A stretch of 64,000 nt of DNA from Streptomyces sp. NRRL S-646. Lineage in GTDB: Bacteria; Actinomycetota; Actinomycetes; Streptomycetales; Streptomycetaceae. The DNA is taken from positions 496,001-560,000 of the forward strand of contig NZ_JODC01000010.1 in assembly GCF_000720765.1 (NCBI RefSeq). Direction: 5' to 3'. The position numbers were made by a program, and so were the translations under genes. The notes under the pieces are model-generated. The model was given only the letters and a program-made list of their open reading frames with translations, searched no databases and was not told the origin of the DNA. Below are positions 18,774 through 27,631 of the stretch, in pieces. Positions within the stretch are counted from its first letter, which is position 1, and every line of letters begins with the position of its first letter.

Positions 18774-18842
18774 CCGTCCGGGGGCTGCCGCCCCCAGGCC
18801 CCCGCTTCGGCCTGAACGGCCTCGTCCTCAAACGCCGGACGG
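18774..18842. repeat. Structured GC-rich intergenic repeat, Streptomyces type
   Basis: The element has outer arms CCGTCCGG and CCGGACGG, an inner stem GGGGGC-TGCC-GCCCCC (18780-18795) and a small GGCC-TGAAC-GGCC hairpin. The wording, ending CTCAAACGCCGGACGGGCTG, matches a family of intergenic repeats I recall as abundant in Streptomyces. It probably also terminates rsgA transcription. No second copy is in this window, so the repeat status rests on memory. Confidence 0.6.
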
Positions 18843-18988
18843 GCTGAGATGGGCTGATGTGGCCTTGTGTGTGCTCGCCGGGCGGGCTGAGAGTGTCGGC
18901 CGGTGCTGACAGCGCTGGGCGGTAGTTCAGCTCCACGTCCGATTTCCGCTAGCCCGGCAGTCTCGTCCGGCGGAGACTGGAGGGCGTG

Positions 18989-20374
18989 ATGGACGAAGAC
19001 AGCAGGTACGAAGCTGTGCGGAGTCGGGATGGCCGGTTCGACGGGGAGTTTTTCTTCGCTGTCGAGACTACCGGGATCTATTGCCGGCCCAGTTGCCCGG
19101 CGGTGACGCCGAAGCGGCGCAACGTTCGGTTCTTTGCCACGGCCGCCGCCGCGCAGGGCTCGGGGTTCCGGGCCTGCCGGCGGTGTCGGCCGGATGCCGT
19201 GCCGGGGTCGGCCGAGTGGAATGTACGGGCGGATGTGGTGGGGCGGGCCATGCGGCTCATCGGGGACGGGGTCGTCGACCGGGAGGGGGTCACCGGGCTG
19301 GCCGCGCGGCTCGGGTACAGCGCACGGCAGGTTCAGCGGCAGCTCACCGGTGAGCTCGGTGCCGGGCCCGTCGCCCTCGCCCGGGCGCAGCGGGCGCACA
19401 CCGCGCGGGTCCTGGTGCAGACGACGGAGCTGCCGATCACGGAGATCGCATTTGCGTCGGGGTTCGCCAGTGTCCGGCAGTTCAACGACACGATCCGGGA
19501 CGTGTACGCGTCGACGCCGAGCGAGCTGCGCGAGGCCGCTCCGAGGGCCGGCCGGCGTGCTGCCGCCCCGACCGCGGGGATTCCGCTGCGGCTCGCCCAT
19601 CGAGGGCCGTACCAGGCCGGTGCCGTCTTCGATCAGCTGGCGGACGAGGCCGTGGACGGTGTCGAGGAGGTCAGCGGGGAGCGTGGGCGGCGGACGTACC
19701 GGCGGACCCTGCGGCTTCCGCACGGTACCGGCATCGTCTCCGTCGGCGAGCGGCCGGGGGTGGCCAGGTCCGCGTCCGGTGCCCATCCCGGTGGCTGGCT
19801 GGACGCCCGGCTGCATCTCACCGACCCCCGTGATCTGACCACCGCCGTGGGGCGGCTGCGGCGGCTCTTCGACCTCGACGCCGATCCGTACGCCGTGGAC
19901 GAGCGGCTCGCCGATGACGAGCGGCTCGCGCCGCTGGTCGCCGCCCGACCGGGGCTGCGGTCGCCGGGGGCCGCCGATCCCGAGGAACTGGCCGTGCGCG
20001 CGCTGGTGGGGCGGGCAGAGGCCGAGCGGCTCGTACGGCGGTACGGGAAGGCGCTCGACGCACCGTGTGGCAGCCTCACCCGACTGTTTCCCGAGCCCGG
20101 CGTCCTTGCGGAGGCCGAACCGGACGGCACCCTGGGCGCGCTCACCGCAGCCCTCGCCGACGGCGCCGTACGCCTGGATCCGGGCGCCGACCGCGACGAG
20201 GCCGAGGCCGCGCTGCTCGCCGTGCCCGGCATGGACGCCGGCACGGTCGCGGTGATCCGCACCCGGGCGCTCGGCGATCCCGACGTCGCCCCGCCCGGGC
20301 CGGACGTTCCCGACAGCTGGCGCCCCTGGCGCTCGTACGCCCTGCAACACCTGCGCGCAGGAGAGTTGGACTGA
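18989..20374 (+). CDS. Ada/AraC/AlkA fusion: alkylation-responsive regulator and DNA-3-methyladenine glycosylase
   Basis: This 461-residue protein combines three repair modules. Residues 1-75 are the Ada zinc domain with Cys32, Cys36, Cys63 and Cys66 as ligands (YCRPSC then ACRRC); Cys32 is the likely methyl acceptor from phosphotriesters. Residues 80-185 are an AraC helix-turn-helix (GLAARLGYSARQVQRQL, ITEIAFASGFASVRQF). The rest is AlkA: an N-domain, then a helix-hairpin-helix glycosylase with VPGMDAGTVAVI and the catalytic Asp in GDPD. It removes alkylated bases and probably activates its own operon on methylation. GGAGGG lies just before; the ATG one codon after a GTG has better spacing. 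The ogt gene follows 5 nt later. Confidence 0.92.
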   Translation: MDEDSRYEAVRSRDGRFDGEFFFAVETTGIYCRPSCPAVTPKRRNVRFFATAAAAQGSGFRACRRCRPDAVPGSAEWNVRADVVGRAMRLIGDGVVDREGVTGLAARLGYSARQVQRQLTGELGAGPVALARAQRAHTARVLVQTTELPITEIAFASGFASVRQFNDTIRDVYASTPSELREAAPRAGRRAAAPTAGIPLRLAHRGPYQAGAVFDQLADEAVDGVEEVSGERGRRTYRRTLRLPHGTGIVSVGERPGVARSASGAHPGGWLDARLHLTDPRDLTTAVGRLRRLFDLDADPYAVDERLADDERLAPLVAARPGLRSPGAADPEELAVRALVGRAEAERLVRRYGKALDAPCGSLTRLFPEPGVLAEAEPDGTLGALTAALADGAVRLDPGADRDEAEAALLAVPGMDAGTVAVIRTRALGDPDVAPPGPDVPDSWRPWRSYALQHLRAGELD

Positions 20375-20379
20375 CAACG

Positions 20380-20895
20380 ATGAGTGTTCTCTGGAGCCGC
20401 TTCGACAGTCCTGTCGGGCCCCTTCTCCTCACCGCCGACCCGGCCGGTGCTCTGACCTCGGTGTCCGTGCCCGGACAGAAGAACGGGCTTGAGGTACAGG
20501 CGGGTTGGCGGCACGAGGCCGCACCCTTCCGTGCTGCCGAGGAGCAGTTGGCGGCCTACTTCGCCGGTGAACTGAAGGAATTCCGGCTGGAGTTCAGCAC
20601 CGCCGGGAGCGAGTTCAGGGAGCGGGTGTGGGCGGCCCTCGACAGCGTTCCCTACGGGGCGACCACCACCTACGGGGAGATCGCCGCGCGGATCGGCGCC
20701 TCACGGGCCGCCGTGCGGGCCGTGGGCGGCGCGATCGGCGCCAATCCGCTGCTGATCGTCCGGCCGTGCCACCGCGTGATCGGAGCGGACGGTTCGCTGA
20801 CCGGGTATGCGGGCGGCCTCGAACGGAAGGTGCAGCTGTTGACGCTGGAAGGTGTCCTCCGGCCTCCGTCGGCCCCTCCGGCTCAAGCCCTCTAG
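20380..20895 (+). CDS. ogt: Methylated-DNA-protein-cysteine methyltransferase
   Basis: This 171-residue protein accepts alkyl groups from O6-alkylguanine in a suicide reaction. The methyl-acceptor Cys130 is in the invariant RPCHRVIG, preceded by the Tyr/Arg helix-turn-helix (TTYGEIAARIGASRAAVRAVG). The ATG is 5 nt after the Ada-AlkA stop and lacks its own strong ribosome site, so translation is probably coupled to that gene. The TAG stop overlaps the stop of the convergent flavin-protein gene (CTAG). Confidence 0.95.
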   Translation: MSVLWSRFDSPVGPLLLTADPAGALTSVSVPGQKNGLEVQAGWRHEAAPFRAAEEQLAAYFAGELKEFRLEFSTAGSEFRERVWAALDSVPYGATTTYGEIAARIGASRAAVRAVGGAIGANPLLIVRPCHRVIGADGSLTGYAGGLERKVQLLTLEGVLRPPSAPPAQAL

Positions 20896-21260
20896 TCCTC
20901 CAGGCCCCAGCTGTGGATCCGTCGCGGGTGGATCCGGATCAGCTCCTCGCTGAAATGCGGGCCCAACTCGTGGGGGCCGGTGAGGAGTTCGGCCTCGCCC
21001 CGGATGTCGACGCCTCGTACCTTCCACGGGCGCAGGCTCACGATGTCGTCGACGACCAGGGCGACCTTCGGGTTCTCCTGGAGGTTGCGCCACTTCTTGG
21101 TGCGGCCCATGGCGTAGCCGCCGATCAGGATGGTGCCGTCGTCCTGGGGGAAGAAGCCGACCGGGTTGGCCTGCGGCTGCCCCTGCGGGTCGACGGTGGC
21201 CAGCCGCCCCAGGCGCTGCGACTTCAGGTACGCGCGTTCCGCCTCGCTGAATTCCGTCAT
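20892..21260 (-). CDS. PPOX-class F420-dependent oxidoreductase-like protein
   Basis: This 122-residue split-barrel protein opens MTEFSEAERAYLKSQRLGRL, then ATVDPQGQPQANPVGF, which is characteristic of the Rv1155/F420-binding PPOX branch. The C-terminus carries RIHPRRIHSWGLE, also typical. It probably binds deazaflavin F420 and reduces an unknown substrate. The chosen ATG matches family starts; a longer frame adds 11 unlikely residues. No ribosome site is seen. It converges on ogt with overlapping stops. Confidence 0.82.
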   Translation of the reverse strand: MTEFSEAERAYLKSQRLGRLATVDPQGQPQANPVGFFPQDDGTILIGGYAMGRTKKWRNLQENPKVALVVDDIVSLRPWKVRGVDIRGEAELLTGPHELGPHFSEELIRIHPRRIHSWGLED

Positions 21261-21326
21261 GGGAGCAGCGAAGCACGCCCGGCCGCTCCGCACATCGGAT
21301 CCTCGGCCTACTCCCCTGGCCCTACG

Positions 21327-21809
21327 TCAGCCCCAGATCACCGCGCCCAGCCAGGCTCCCACGATCAGCAGACAGGTGAACAGCTCCGCCAGCACGCTGG
21401 AGCCGCCCGAGCGCATCACGGTGCGCAGTGCCGCCTTCGCCTCGCCGTGCCGGCCGAGGCGGAGGCGTTCGTAGAGGTAGATACCGCCCATGAAGCCGGG
21501 GATCGCGCCGAGCACGGGTACGAGGACGAAGCCCAGGAACGCGCCCGCCCCCGCGTAGACCCCCATCCGGGGGGTGGCACCGCTCTCGCGCAGCCGTCTG
21601 GGCGGCAGGGCCCAGCGCACGACCTGCGAGAGGAACATCGCGAGGGTCGCGCCCACCAGGATCCACCAGGACACCGGCTGTTTGGCCTTCAGAGCCCACC
21701 ACAGGACCGCGGCCCACACGAGCCACGACCCCGGCACCCCGGGCACCAGCACTCCGCACAGGCCGAGCAGGAGGACCAGTCCGACCAGCAGGAGGTCCCA
21801 CACTCCCAT
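21327..21809 (-). CDS. DUF456 family membrane protein
   Basis: This 160-residue integral membrane protein has about four hydrophobic helices (residues 4-24, 25-40, 47-65, 83-110) and a further one at the C-terminus. GVLVPGVPGSWLVW and GAFLGFVLVPVLGAIPGF are the glycine-rich paired segments typical of DUF456. The function of the family is unknown. It stands alone between a PPOX gene and a PP2C-like gene on the other strand. Confidence 0.8.
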   Translation of the reverse strand: MGVWDLLLVGLVLLLGLCGVLVPGVPGSWLVWAAVLWWALKAKQPVSWWILVGATLAMFLSQVVRWALPPRRLRESGATPRMGVYAGAGAFLGFVLVPVLGAIPGFMGGIYLYERLRLGRHGEAKAALRTVMRSGGSSVLAELFTCLLIVGAWLGAVIWG

Positions 21810-22036
21810 CTCACCAGAGTGCCGGAGGGAGGGAGGAGACGCAGGTCAGCCTTCCGGGCCCAGGGCACTCCGCCGTCGTCGGGCGGTTCTCCCGTGGGGC
21901 GTGGAGCCGCCCGGCCAGCATGTTCCGTACCTCCGTTCGACCGCTCACCCGATGCGCGTCACCCGACGCGGAGTGCTGTGCCGGTTTTTCCTGATGCCCC
22001 GTTTTCATACCGCCGATGCGGTGGACAATTAGGGGC

Positions 22037-23539
22037 ATGAGCCAGCAGGGGGGAAGTCCCACCGGTCATGAGGACGACTGGTGGGGGCAGCTGTACGACG
22101 ACTCCACCGAGGACACGGGTCCCGCACCCGCACCCGACACCGTGGACGACCGGTTCGCCTCGGTGACCGGTGCCGTGGGTGCCGATGCCGGGGTGGAGGC
22201 CGCGGACGAGGGGTTCGCCCAGCCGCGGGTGCCGCGGGACCCCCCGGACCCGCCCGGCGGTCGTACCTCCACGGAAACGCCCGTCACGACGGTGCCGGCA
22301 TCGCGCATGCCCCCCGAGGCGACCAGCCCCGGCGGCGGGGCGGGCGCAGACTCCGCCCGGGGCGACTCACCGGCCGCGGAGCACCGCCCGCGCCATGCCG
22401 CAGACACTTCGCCGCAGGTCGCTGACGGTACGCTCCCGCACACCGCGCGTCATCGTGCCGCCGCCGAGAAGCCCGTCCCGCAGCAGGCCGCCTCCTCGCC
22501 GACGCCGGCCCCCGCGGCGGACGCCGTACCCGCCCGTACCGCCACCCACCTCGACCTGCCCACCCTCCCCCCGGCCTCCGTCGACTACGTCGGCTCGGGC
22601 CCGCCCACCTACGACGCCGAACCCACCGCGCTCCCGCCCGCCGACCCCGACGACCTCGACGACCTGGTCGCGGACACCGTGCTGGACGGCGCCCGCTACG
22701 GCGCCTGCACCCTCCGTGCCGTCTCCGTCCGCGGGGACTCCGCCCGCTACCGGGGCGAGCCGCGCCGGGACTCGCTCCTCACCGCCCGCTTCGGCACCGG
22801 AGAACACGCACTGGTCCTGGTGGCGATGGCCACCGGTGCCCGCGCCACACCCGGGGCGCACCGGGCGGCCGCCGAGGCCTGCCACTGGATCGGCCGGGCC
22901 GTCGGCCGCAGTCACGCCCGGCTCGCGGAGGACATAAGGGCGGCCCGGCGCGGCGACCTCAAGTCGGGCCTGCACCGCCTCACCGACCGCAGCCTCGGCA
23001 AACTCCGCGCCAGCGCCGCCGAGCAGGGCATCGAGCCCGAGGAGTACGCGGCCACCCTGCGCTGCCTGCTCCTGCCCGCGGACCCCGATTGCCGTACCCG
23101 CGTCTTCTTCGGCGTGGGCGCCGGCGGACTGTTCCGCCTCCGGGACGGCGACTGGCAGGACATCGAGCCGAGGGTCAGCGATGTCACCGGCGAACCCGTC
23201 GTCGGCTTCGGCTCGCTGCCCGCCGAGACGCCCGAGGGCGACCGGCTCACCATGGACCTCGGGATTCCGACCCCGCCGAGCCCGTACGAGCCCGCTCCCG
23301 AGCCGCCTCGCGAACCCTTCCGGTTCCGTGCCTCCGTCGCCCGCCCGGGGGACACGCTCCTGATGTGCTCGGACGGTCTCGCGGAGCCGTTGCGCGGCGA
23401 ACCCGATCTGTGCCGGTATCTGACGACCCGGTGGTCCGGGCCCACCCCGCCCGGCCTCGCCGCGTTCCTCGCCGACACCCAGGTCAGGGTCAAGGGGTAC
23501 GCGGACGACCGTACGGCCGCCGCCGTTTGGGAGGCGTGA
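22037..23539 (+). CDS. PP2C-like (degenerate) protein with long disordered N-terminus
   Basis: This 500-residue protein begins with about 200 residues rich in Pro, Ala, Asp and Thr, likely disordered. The second half folds like a PP2C phosphatase (GARYGACTLRAVSVRG, CHWIGRAVGR, LLMCSDGLAEPLRG). The usual metal-binding DGMGG in the first half is replaced by VAMATGARA, and the early RxxNED-type motif is not recognisable. Only the late SDG is kept. Catalysis is therefore doubtful, and a binding or regulatory role is possible. The ATG has only a weak AGGGG close by. Similar proteins occur across Streptomyces; partners are unknown. Confidence 0.7.
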   Translation: MSQQGGSPTGHEDDWWGQLYDDSTEDTGPAPAPDTVDDRFASVTGAVGADAGVEAADEGFAQPRVPRDPPDPPGGRTSTETPVTTVPASRMPPEATSPGGGAGADSARGDSPAAEHRPRHAADTSPQVADGTLPHTARHRAAAEKPVPQQAASSPTPAPAADAVPARTATHLDLPTLPPASVDYVGSGPPTYDAEPTALPPADPDDLDDLVADTVLDGARYGACTLRAVSVRGDSARYRGEPRRDSLLTARFGTGEHALVLVAMATGARATPGAHRAAAEACHWIGRAVGRSHARLAEDIRAARRGDLKSGLHRLTDRSLGKLRASAAEQGIEPEEYAATLRCLLLPADPDCRTRVFFGVGAGGLFRLRDGDWQDIEPRVSDVTGEPVVGFGSLPAETPEGDRLTMDLGIPTPPSPYEPAPEPPREPFRFRASVARPGDTLLMCSDGLAEPLRGEPDLCRYLTTRWSGPTPPGLAAFLADTQVRVKGYADDRTAAAVWEA

Positions 23540-23603
23540 CCGCCCGGCGTATGAATTCATGGACCCACAGGGATCCGCGGAGACCGAAGGGCATGAGTGC
23601 GCC

Positions 23604-25346
23604 ATGGCCAAGCAGAACGTCGCCGAACAGTTCGTCGACATCCTCGTCCGCGCCGGAGTCAAGCGCCTCTACAGCGTCGTCGGCGACAGCCTCAACCCGG
23701 TCGTGGACGCGGTGCGCCGCAACGCCGCCATCGACTGGGTGCACGTCCGGCACGAGGAGACCGCCGCCTTCGCGGCCGGCGCGGAGGCGCAGATCACCGG
23801 GAAGCTGACCGCGTGCGCCGGCTCCTGCGGCCCCGGCAACCTCCACCTCATCAACGGCCTGTACGACGCGCACCGTTCGATGGCCCCGGTCCTCGCCCTC
23901 GCCTCGCACATCCCCTCCAGCGAGATCGGCCTGGGGTACTTCCAGGAGACCCACCCCGACCAGCTGTTCCGCGAGTGCAGCCACTACAGCGAACTCATCT
24001 CCAGCCCCAAGCAGATGCCGCGGCTGCTGCAGACCGCCATCCAGAACGCCGTCGGCCGCAGCGGCGTCAGCGTCGTGTCCCTGCCCGGCGACATCGCCGA
24101 CCAGCCCGCCCCCGAACGGGCCGCCGAGACCGCCCTCGTCACCTCGCGGCCCACCGTCCGCCCCGGCGACGCCGAGATCGACCGTCTCGTCGAGATGATC
24201 GACCAGGCGGAGAGGGTCACGCTGTTCTGCGGCAGCGGCACGGCGGGCGCGCACGCCGAGGTCATGGAGTTCGCCGGGAAGATCAAGTCGCCGGTCGGAC
24301 ATGCGCTGCGGGGCAAGGAGTGGATCCAGTACGACAACCCGTACGACGTCGGAATGAGCGGGCTGCTCGGTTACGGCGCCGCCTACGAGGCCACCCACGA
24401 GTGCGACCTGCTGATCCTGCTCGGCACCGACTTCCCGTACAACGCGTTCCTCCCCGACGACGTCAAGATCGCTCAGATCGACGTCAGGCCCGAGCACCTG
24501 GGCCGCCGCTCCAAGCTCGACCTGGCCGTGTGGGGCGACGTACGGGAGACGCTGCGCTGTCTGATCCCGCGGGTCACGGCGAAGGAGAACCGGCGCTTCC
24601 TCGACCGGATGCTCAAGAAGCACGCGGACGCGCTGGAGGGAGTGGTAAAGGCCTACACGCGCAAGGTGGACAAGCACGTTCCCATCCACCCCGAGTACGT
24701 GGCGTCCGTACTCGACGAACTCGCCGACGACGACACGGTCTTCACGGTCGACACCGGCATGTGCAACGTCTGGGCCGCCCGCTACATCTCACCCAACGGC
24801 CGCCGCCGCGTCATCGGTTCCTTCTCCCACGGCTCGATGGCGAATGCGCTGCCGATGGCGATCGGCGCCCAGTTCACCGACCGGAAGAGGCAGGTCGTGT
24901 CGATGTCGGGGGATGGCGGGTTCTCCATGCTGATGGGCGACTTCCTGACCCTGGTGCAGCACGACCTCCCCGTGAAGGTCGTCCTCTTCAACAACTCCTC
25001 ACTGGGAATGGTCGAGTTGGAGATGCTGGTCGCGGGACTTCCCTCGTACGGCACCGCGAACAAGAACCCCGACTTCGCGGCCGTCGCCCGTGCCTGCGGC
25101 GCCCACGGCGTCCGCGTCGAGAAGCCCAAGGACCTCCCCGGCGCCCTCAAGGAGGCCTTCAAGCACAAGGGCCCGGCCCTCGTCGACATCGTCACCGACC
25201 CCAACGCCCTGTCCATCCCGCCGAAGATCAGCGCCGAGATGGTGACCGGGTTCGCCCTGTCCGCCTCGAAGATCGTGCTGGACGGCGGGGTCGGCCGCAT
25301 GCTGCAGATGGCCCGCTCGAACCTCCGCAACGTGCCTCGGCCCTAA
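23604..25346 (+). CDS. poxB: Pyruvate dehydrogenase (quinone)/pyruvate oxidase, thiamine-diphosphate enzyme
   Basis: This 580-residue enzyme has the three-domain thiamine-diphosphate fold and usual PoxB length. The N-terminal domain shows the catalytic Glu in VRHEETAAFAAGAEAQ. The middle domain binds FAD. The C-terminal domain carries MSGDGGFSMLMGDF then NN (Mg/TDP motif). PoxB turns pyruvate into acetate and CO2, passing electrons to quinone at the membrane; the C-terminal tail is the lipid-binding part. Acetolactate synthase is less likely given the strong match at YFQETHPDQLFRECSHY. The ATG is the family start. It ends tail-to-tail with the next gene, overlapping by 4 nt. Confidence 0.9.
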   Translation: MAKQNVAEQFVDILVRAGVKRLYSVVGDSLNPVVDAVRRNAAIDWVHVRHEETAAFAAGAEAQITGKLTACAGSCGPGNLHLINGLYDAHRSMAPVLALASHIPSSEIGLGYFQETHPDQLFRECSHYSELISSPKQMPRLLQTAIQNAVGRSGVSVVSLPGDIADQPAPERAAETALVTSRPTVRPGDAEIDRLVEMIDQAERVTLFCGSGTAGAHAEVMEFAGKIKSPVGHALRGKEWIQYDNPYDVGMSGLLGYGAAYEATHECDLLILLGTDFPYNAFLPDDVKIAQIDVRPEHLGRRSKLDLAVWGDVRETLRCLIPRVTAKENRRFLDRMLKKHADALEGVVKAYTRKVDKHVPIHPEYVASVLDELADDDTVFTVDTGMCNVWAARYISPNGRRRVIGSFSHGSMANALPMAIGAQFTDRKRQVVSMSGDGGFSMLMGDFLTLVQHDLPVKVVLFNNSSLGMVELEMLVAGLPSYGTANKNPDFAAVARACGAHGVRVEKPKDLPGALKEAFKHKGPALVDIVTDPNALSIPPKISAEMVTGFALSASKIVLDGGVGRMLQMARSNLRNVPRP

Positions 25347-26686
25347 CTGTCGGCCGGTACCCACTGGCGTACGCCGTGGCCGTTCGTGCCGTACCAGTAG
25401 CGGGGCAGGCCCTTGATGCTGCTGGTGCGGAACGGGCGGCCGTGGTCGTCGATACGGACCGTGCCGGTGCGGCCCTGGGAGGACCAGTCGAGTTCCAGGT
25501 ACCAGCTGCAGTCGTACGTCTCGGTCGTCGCGGTGACCAGCAGCACCTCCGGGTCCTGGGCGGAGACACGGTAGGGGAACTGCACCGCGGGGGCGGGGTC
25601 TCCTCTGTCGTCGGCGCCCGGGACCGCGCGGGCGATGGGGCGGTTGATGTCGAGGTTCACGTCGAAGTAGCGCGGACCGAGGCCGCCGCCGCAGCCCTGT
25701 GCCATGTCGTAGGTGGTGCCGGTGACCGGGGTGCCGCGGCCGACGATGCGGACCCGGAGGGCCTCCAGGACCACGGCCGTGGACGACTTCCCCTGCACCG
25801 AGACCTGCACCATCGTCTGCCGCCCGTGCACCGCCCCCTGCGTCGCCGCCCATGCCGCAGCGTCCTGCGGCACCGGCGGCGGGGGCACCTGGTCCGGCTT
25901 CTTGCCGATGACGTAGTCGTGCGCGCAACCGCCGTCCCAGATCTGCGAGTCGGCGCTCCAGGCGAGGGGCACACCGGTGGCCGCCTTCCCGGCACCGGTG
26001 GTGCCCGTGCCCGTGCCCGCGGCCGACGAGGCCGGAGGCTTGTTCTCGGCGCCGGGTGAGGACGAGTTGTCGCCGCCGGTGGTGGGGGAGGGGCTCGCGG
26101 ACGGCTTCGGCTTCGGCTTCGACGAGTGGCCGGGCGCGGTGGACTCCGTCGTCCGGGGGCCGGAGGACGAGTGAGAACCCGCCGTGTCCGAGGAGCGGTC
26201 GGCCGACAGGGCGGACAGGCTGCCGAGAGTGGCGAGCAGCGCGCAGGCGAGGGCGGTGGACACCAGAATCCGTCGGCGGCGGTACCAGGGGCGAGGAGCG
26301 GAGGCGCGGACAGGCTCGCTCGACTCCGGTTCGTCCAGGGGCTGCGACGGGCCGCTCGACCGGCCGCTCTCCTCGGTGGGTTCCGCATCCGGCGCCGGAA
26401 CCGCGACCTCCGCCGAGCCGTTCGGCCGCACCCGCTGCCGGGCCGCCACCGCGAGCAGCCACAGCCGGTGCAGTTCGAGCCGTTCCTCCGGCGTTGCCGC
26501 GCAGAAGGCCGCGAGCCGCTCCACCGGAGCGAAGTCCTGCGGTACGGCCTCGCCCGCGCAGTAACGGTGGAGCGTGGAGGTGTTCATGTTGAGGCGGCGG
26601 GCCAGGGAGCCGTAGCTCCGGTCCGTGCGGTCCTTCAGCTGCCGTAACAGCGCCGCGAACGCCTCGACGTCGTCCCGAGTCTCCAC
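25343..26686 (-). CDS. HTH protein with one membrane helix and extracytoplasmic domain; contains a TTA codon
   Basis: This 447-residue protein has an N-terminal XRE-like helix-turn-helix (SYGSLARRLNMNTSTLHRYC). A linker leads to a membrane helix at about 147-167 (ILVSTALACALLATLGSL). A Ser/Pro/Lys-rich stalk follows, then a domain of about 200 residues with two cysteine-containing motifs (GGCAHDYVIGKKP and ETYDCSWYLELDW). The layout suggests it couples an outside signal to DNA binding, but this is inference. Leu14 is encoded by TTA, so translation should depend on the bldA tRNA. The GTG has GGGGGA at short spacing. It is divergent from two secreted-protein genes that may share its regulation. 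Confidence 0.75.
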   Translation of the reverse strand: METRDDVEAFAALLRQLKDRTDRSYGSLARRLNMNTSTLHRYCAGEAVPQDFAPVERLAAFCAATPEERLELHRLWLLAVAARQRVRPNGSAEVAVPAPDAEPTEESGRSSGPSQPLDEPESSEPVRASAPRPWYRRRRILVSTALACALLATLGSLSALSADRSSDTAGSHSSSGPRTTESTAPGHSSKPKPKPSASPSPTTGGDNSSSPGAENKPPASSAAGTGTGTTGAGKAATGVPLAWSADSQIWDGGCAHDYVIGKKPDQVPPPPVPQDAAAWAATQGAVHGRQTMVQVSVQGKSSTAVVLEALRVRIVGRGTPVTGTTYDMAQGCGGGLGPRYFDVNLDINRPIARAVPGADDRGDPAPAVQFPYRVSAQDPEVLLVTATTETYDCSWYLELDWSSQGRTGTVRIDDHGRPFRTSSIKGLPRYWYGTNGHGVRQWVPADS

Positions 26687-26904
26687 TGTTCCCCCGTCGT
26701 CCACTGCATCGCCCATCCCAGGCACTCATGTATCTGCACGTCAGAAGGGCTGGGATGGTTCCACCGTCGCCGAACGGGCCTTGAGCGTTGCGCCGGGCTC
26801 CCGTGACGGCCGATGCTCTTGGTGTCGCACCGACCAGGGCCGGACCGACCAACCGGCGTCGGCGCGACATCCGACACCCATGCACTCATTCACGGGGGAC
26901 ATCC

Positions 26905-27516
26905 ATGCCCAAGCGCACCCGAGCAGGCGCGCTCCTCGCCATCGCCGTCACGGGGCTGACCGCGGCGCTCGCCGGATCGGCAGCCGCCGCTCCGAAGGCG
27001 CCCGGCTTCCTCGCGGCGGCCGACCTGCCGGCGCACCCGAGCTCGTCGTGGACGGCCGGGAAGGTCACCGTCGGCGTACCGGAGGAGACGGACCGGGACA
27101 CCTGCCTGCGGGCGCTGCCGGGCCACGAGTCCGCCTGGCACCGCGACTTCCGCACCGATCTCGACACGAACGCCCGGCAGATCACCGTGGTCCTGCCGGA
27201 CACCCGTGCGGCCAAGCAGCTGACCTCGTGGCTGAACAAGGACATCAAGTCCTGCGCGGCCCGGATCGAGCAGCGGGACCCGGACACCGAGGCCACCGGC
27301 AAGGACTACGGGAAGCTCGCCGTGGAGGAGGGCGCCCATGTGTACGGCGTCCACACCGAGACCTCCGGGGGCGCGAGCGACGTCCGCCTGCTGTCGGTCG
27401 GCCGGGACGGCCGCACCGTCACGGTCGTGAACTGGGCCCAGCTGGGCGACTTCAGGGGCGCTCCGGTGAAGGCCTTCAAGAAGACGACCACAACGGCCGT
27501 GAACAAGCTCCACTGA
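26905..27516 (+). CDS. Secreted protein resembling PknH-type extracellular sensor domains
   Basis: This 203-residue protein has a signal peptide (KRTRAGALLAIAVTGLTAALAG, cleaved near AAA). The mature part has two Cys (DTCLRALP and KSCAARI) that could form a disulfide, a layout like PknH-type sensor domains. It is not lipid-anchored. GGGGGA is 5 nt before the ATG. A terminator follows, so it is probably monocistronic. No enzyme motif is recognised; ligand or cell-wall binding is speculation. Confidence 0.65.
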   Translation: MPKRTRAGALLAIAVTGLTAALAGSAAAAPKAPGFLAAADLPAHPSSSWTAGKVTVGVPEETDRDTCLRALPGHESAWHRDFRTDLDTNARQITVVLPDTRAAKQLTSWLNKDIKSCAARIEQRDPDTEATGKDYGKLAVEEGAHVYGVHTETSGGASDVRLLSVGRDGRTVTVVNWAQLGDFRGAPVKAFKKTTTTAVNKLH

Positions 27517-27527
27517 CCGCACGACCA

Positions 27528-27565
27528 GGGCCGCCCTCCCGCCTCGGGGGAGGGGAGGGTGGCCC
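27528..27565 (+). terminator. Terminator after the secreted sensor-like gene
   Basis: GGGCCGCCCTCCC pairs with GGGAGGGTGGCCC over 13 bp with one G-T wobble, 11 nt after the stop codon. It isolates the secreted gene from the next one. Confidence 0.75.
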
Positions 27566-27631
27566 GCAACAACACATCTCGACCACTCGATCACACTCGA
27601 CTACTGGATCACTCGAAACGGGGAACCGAAC

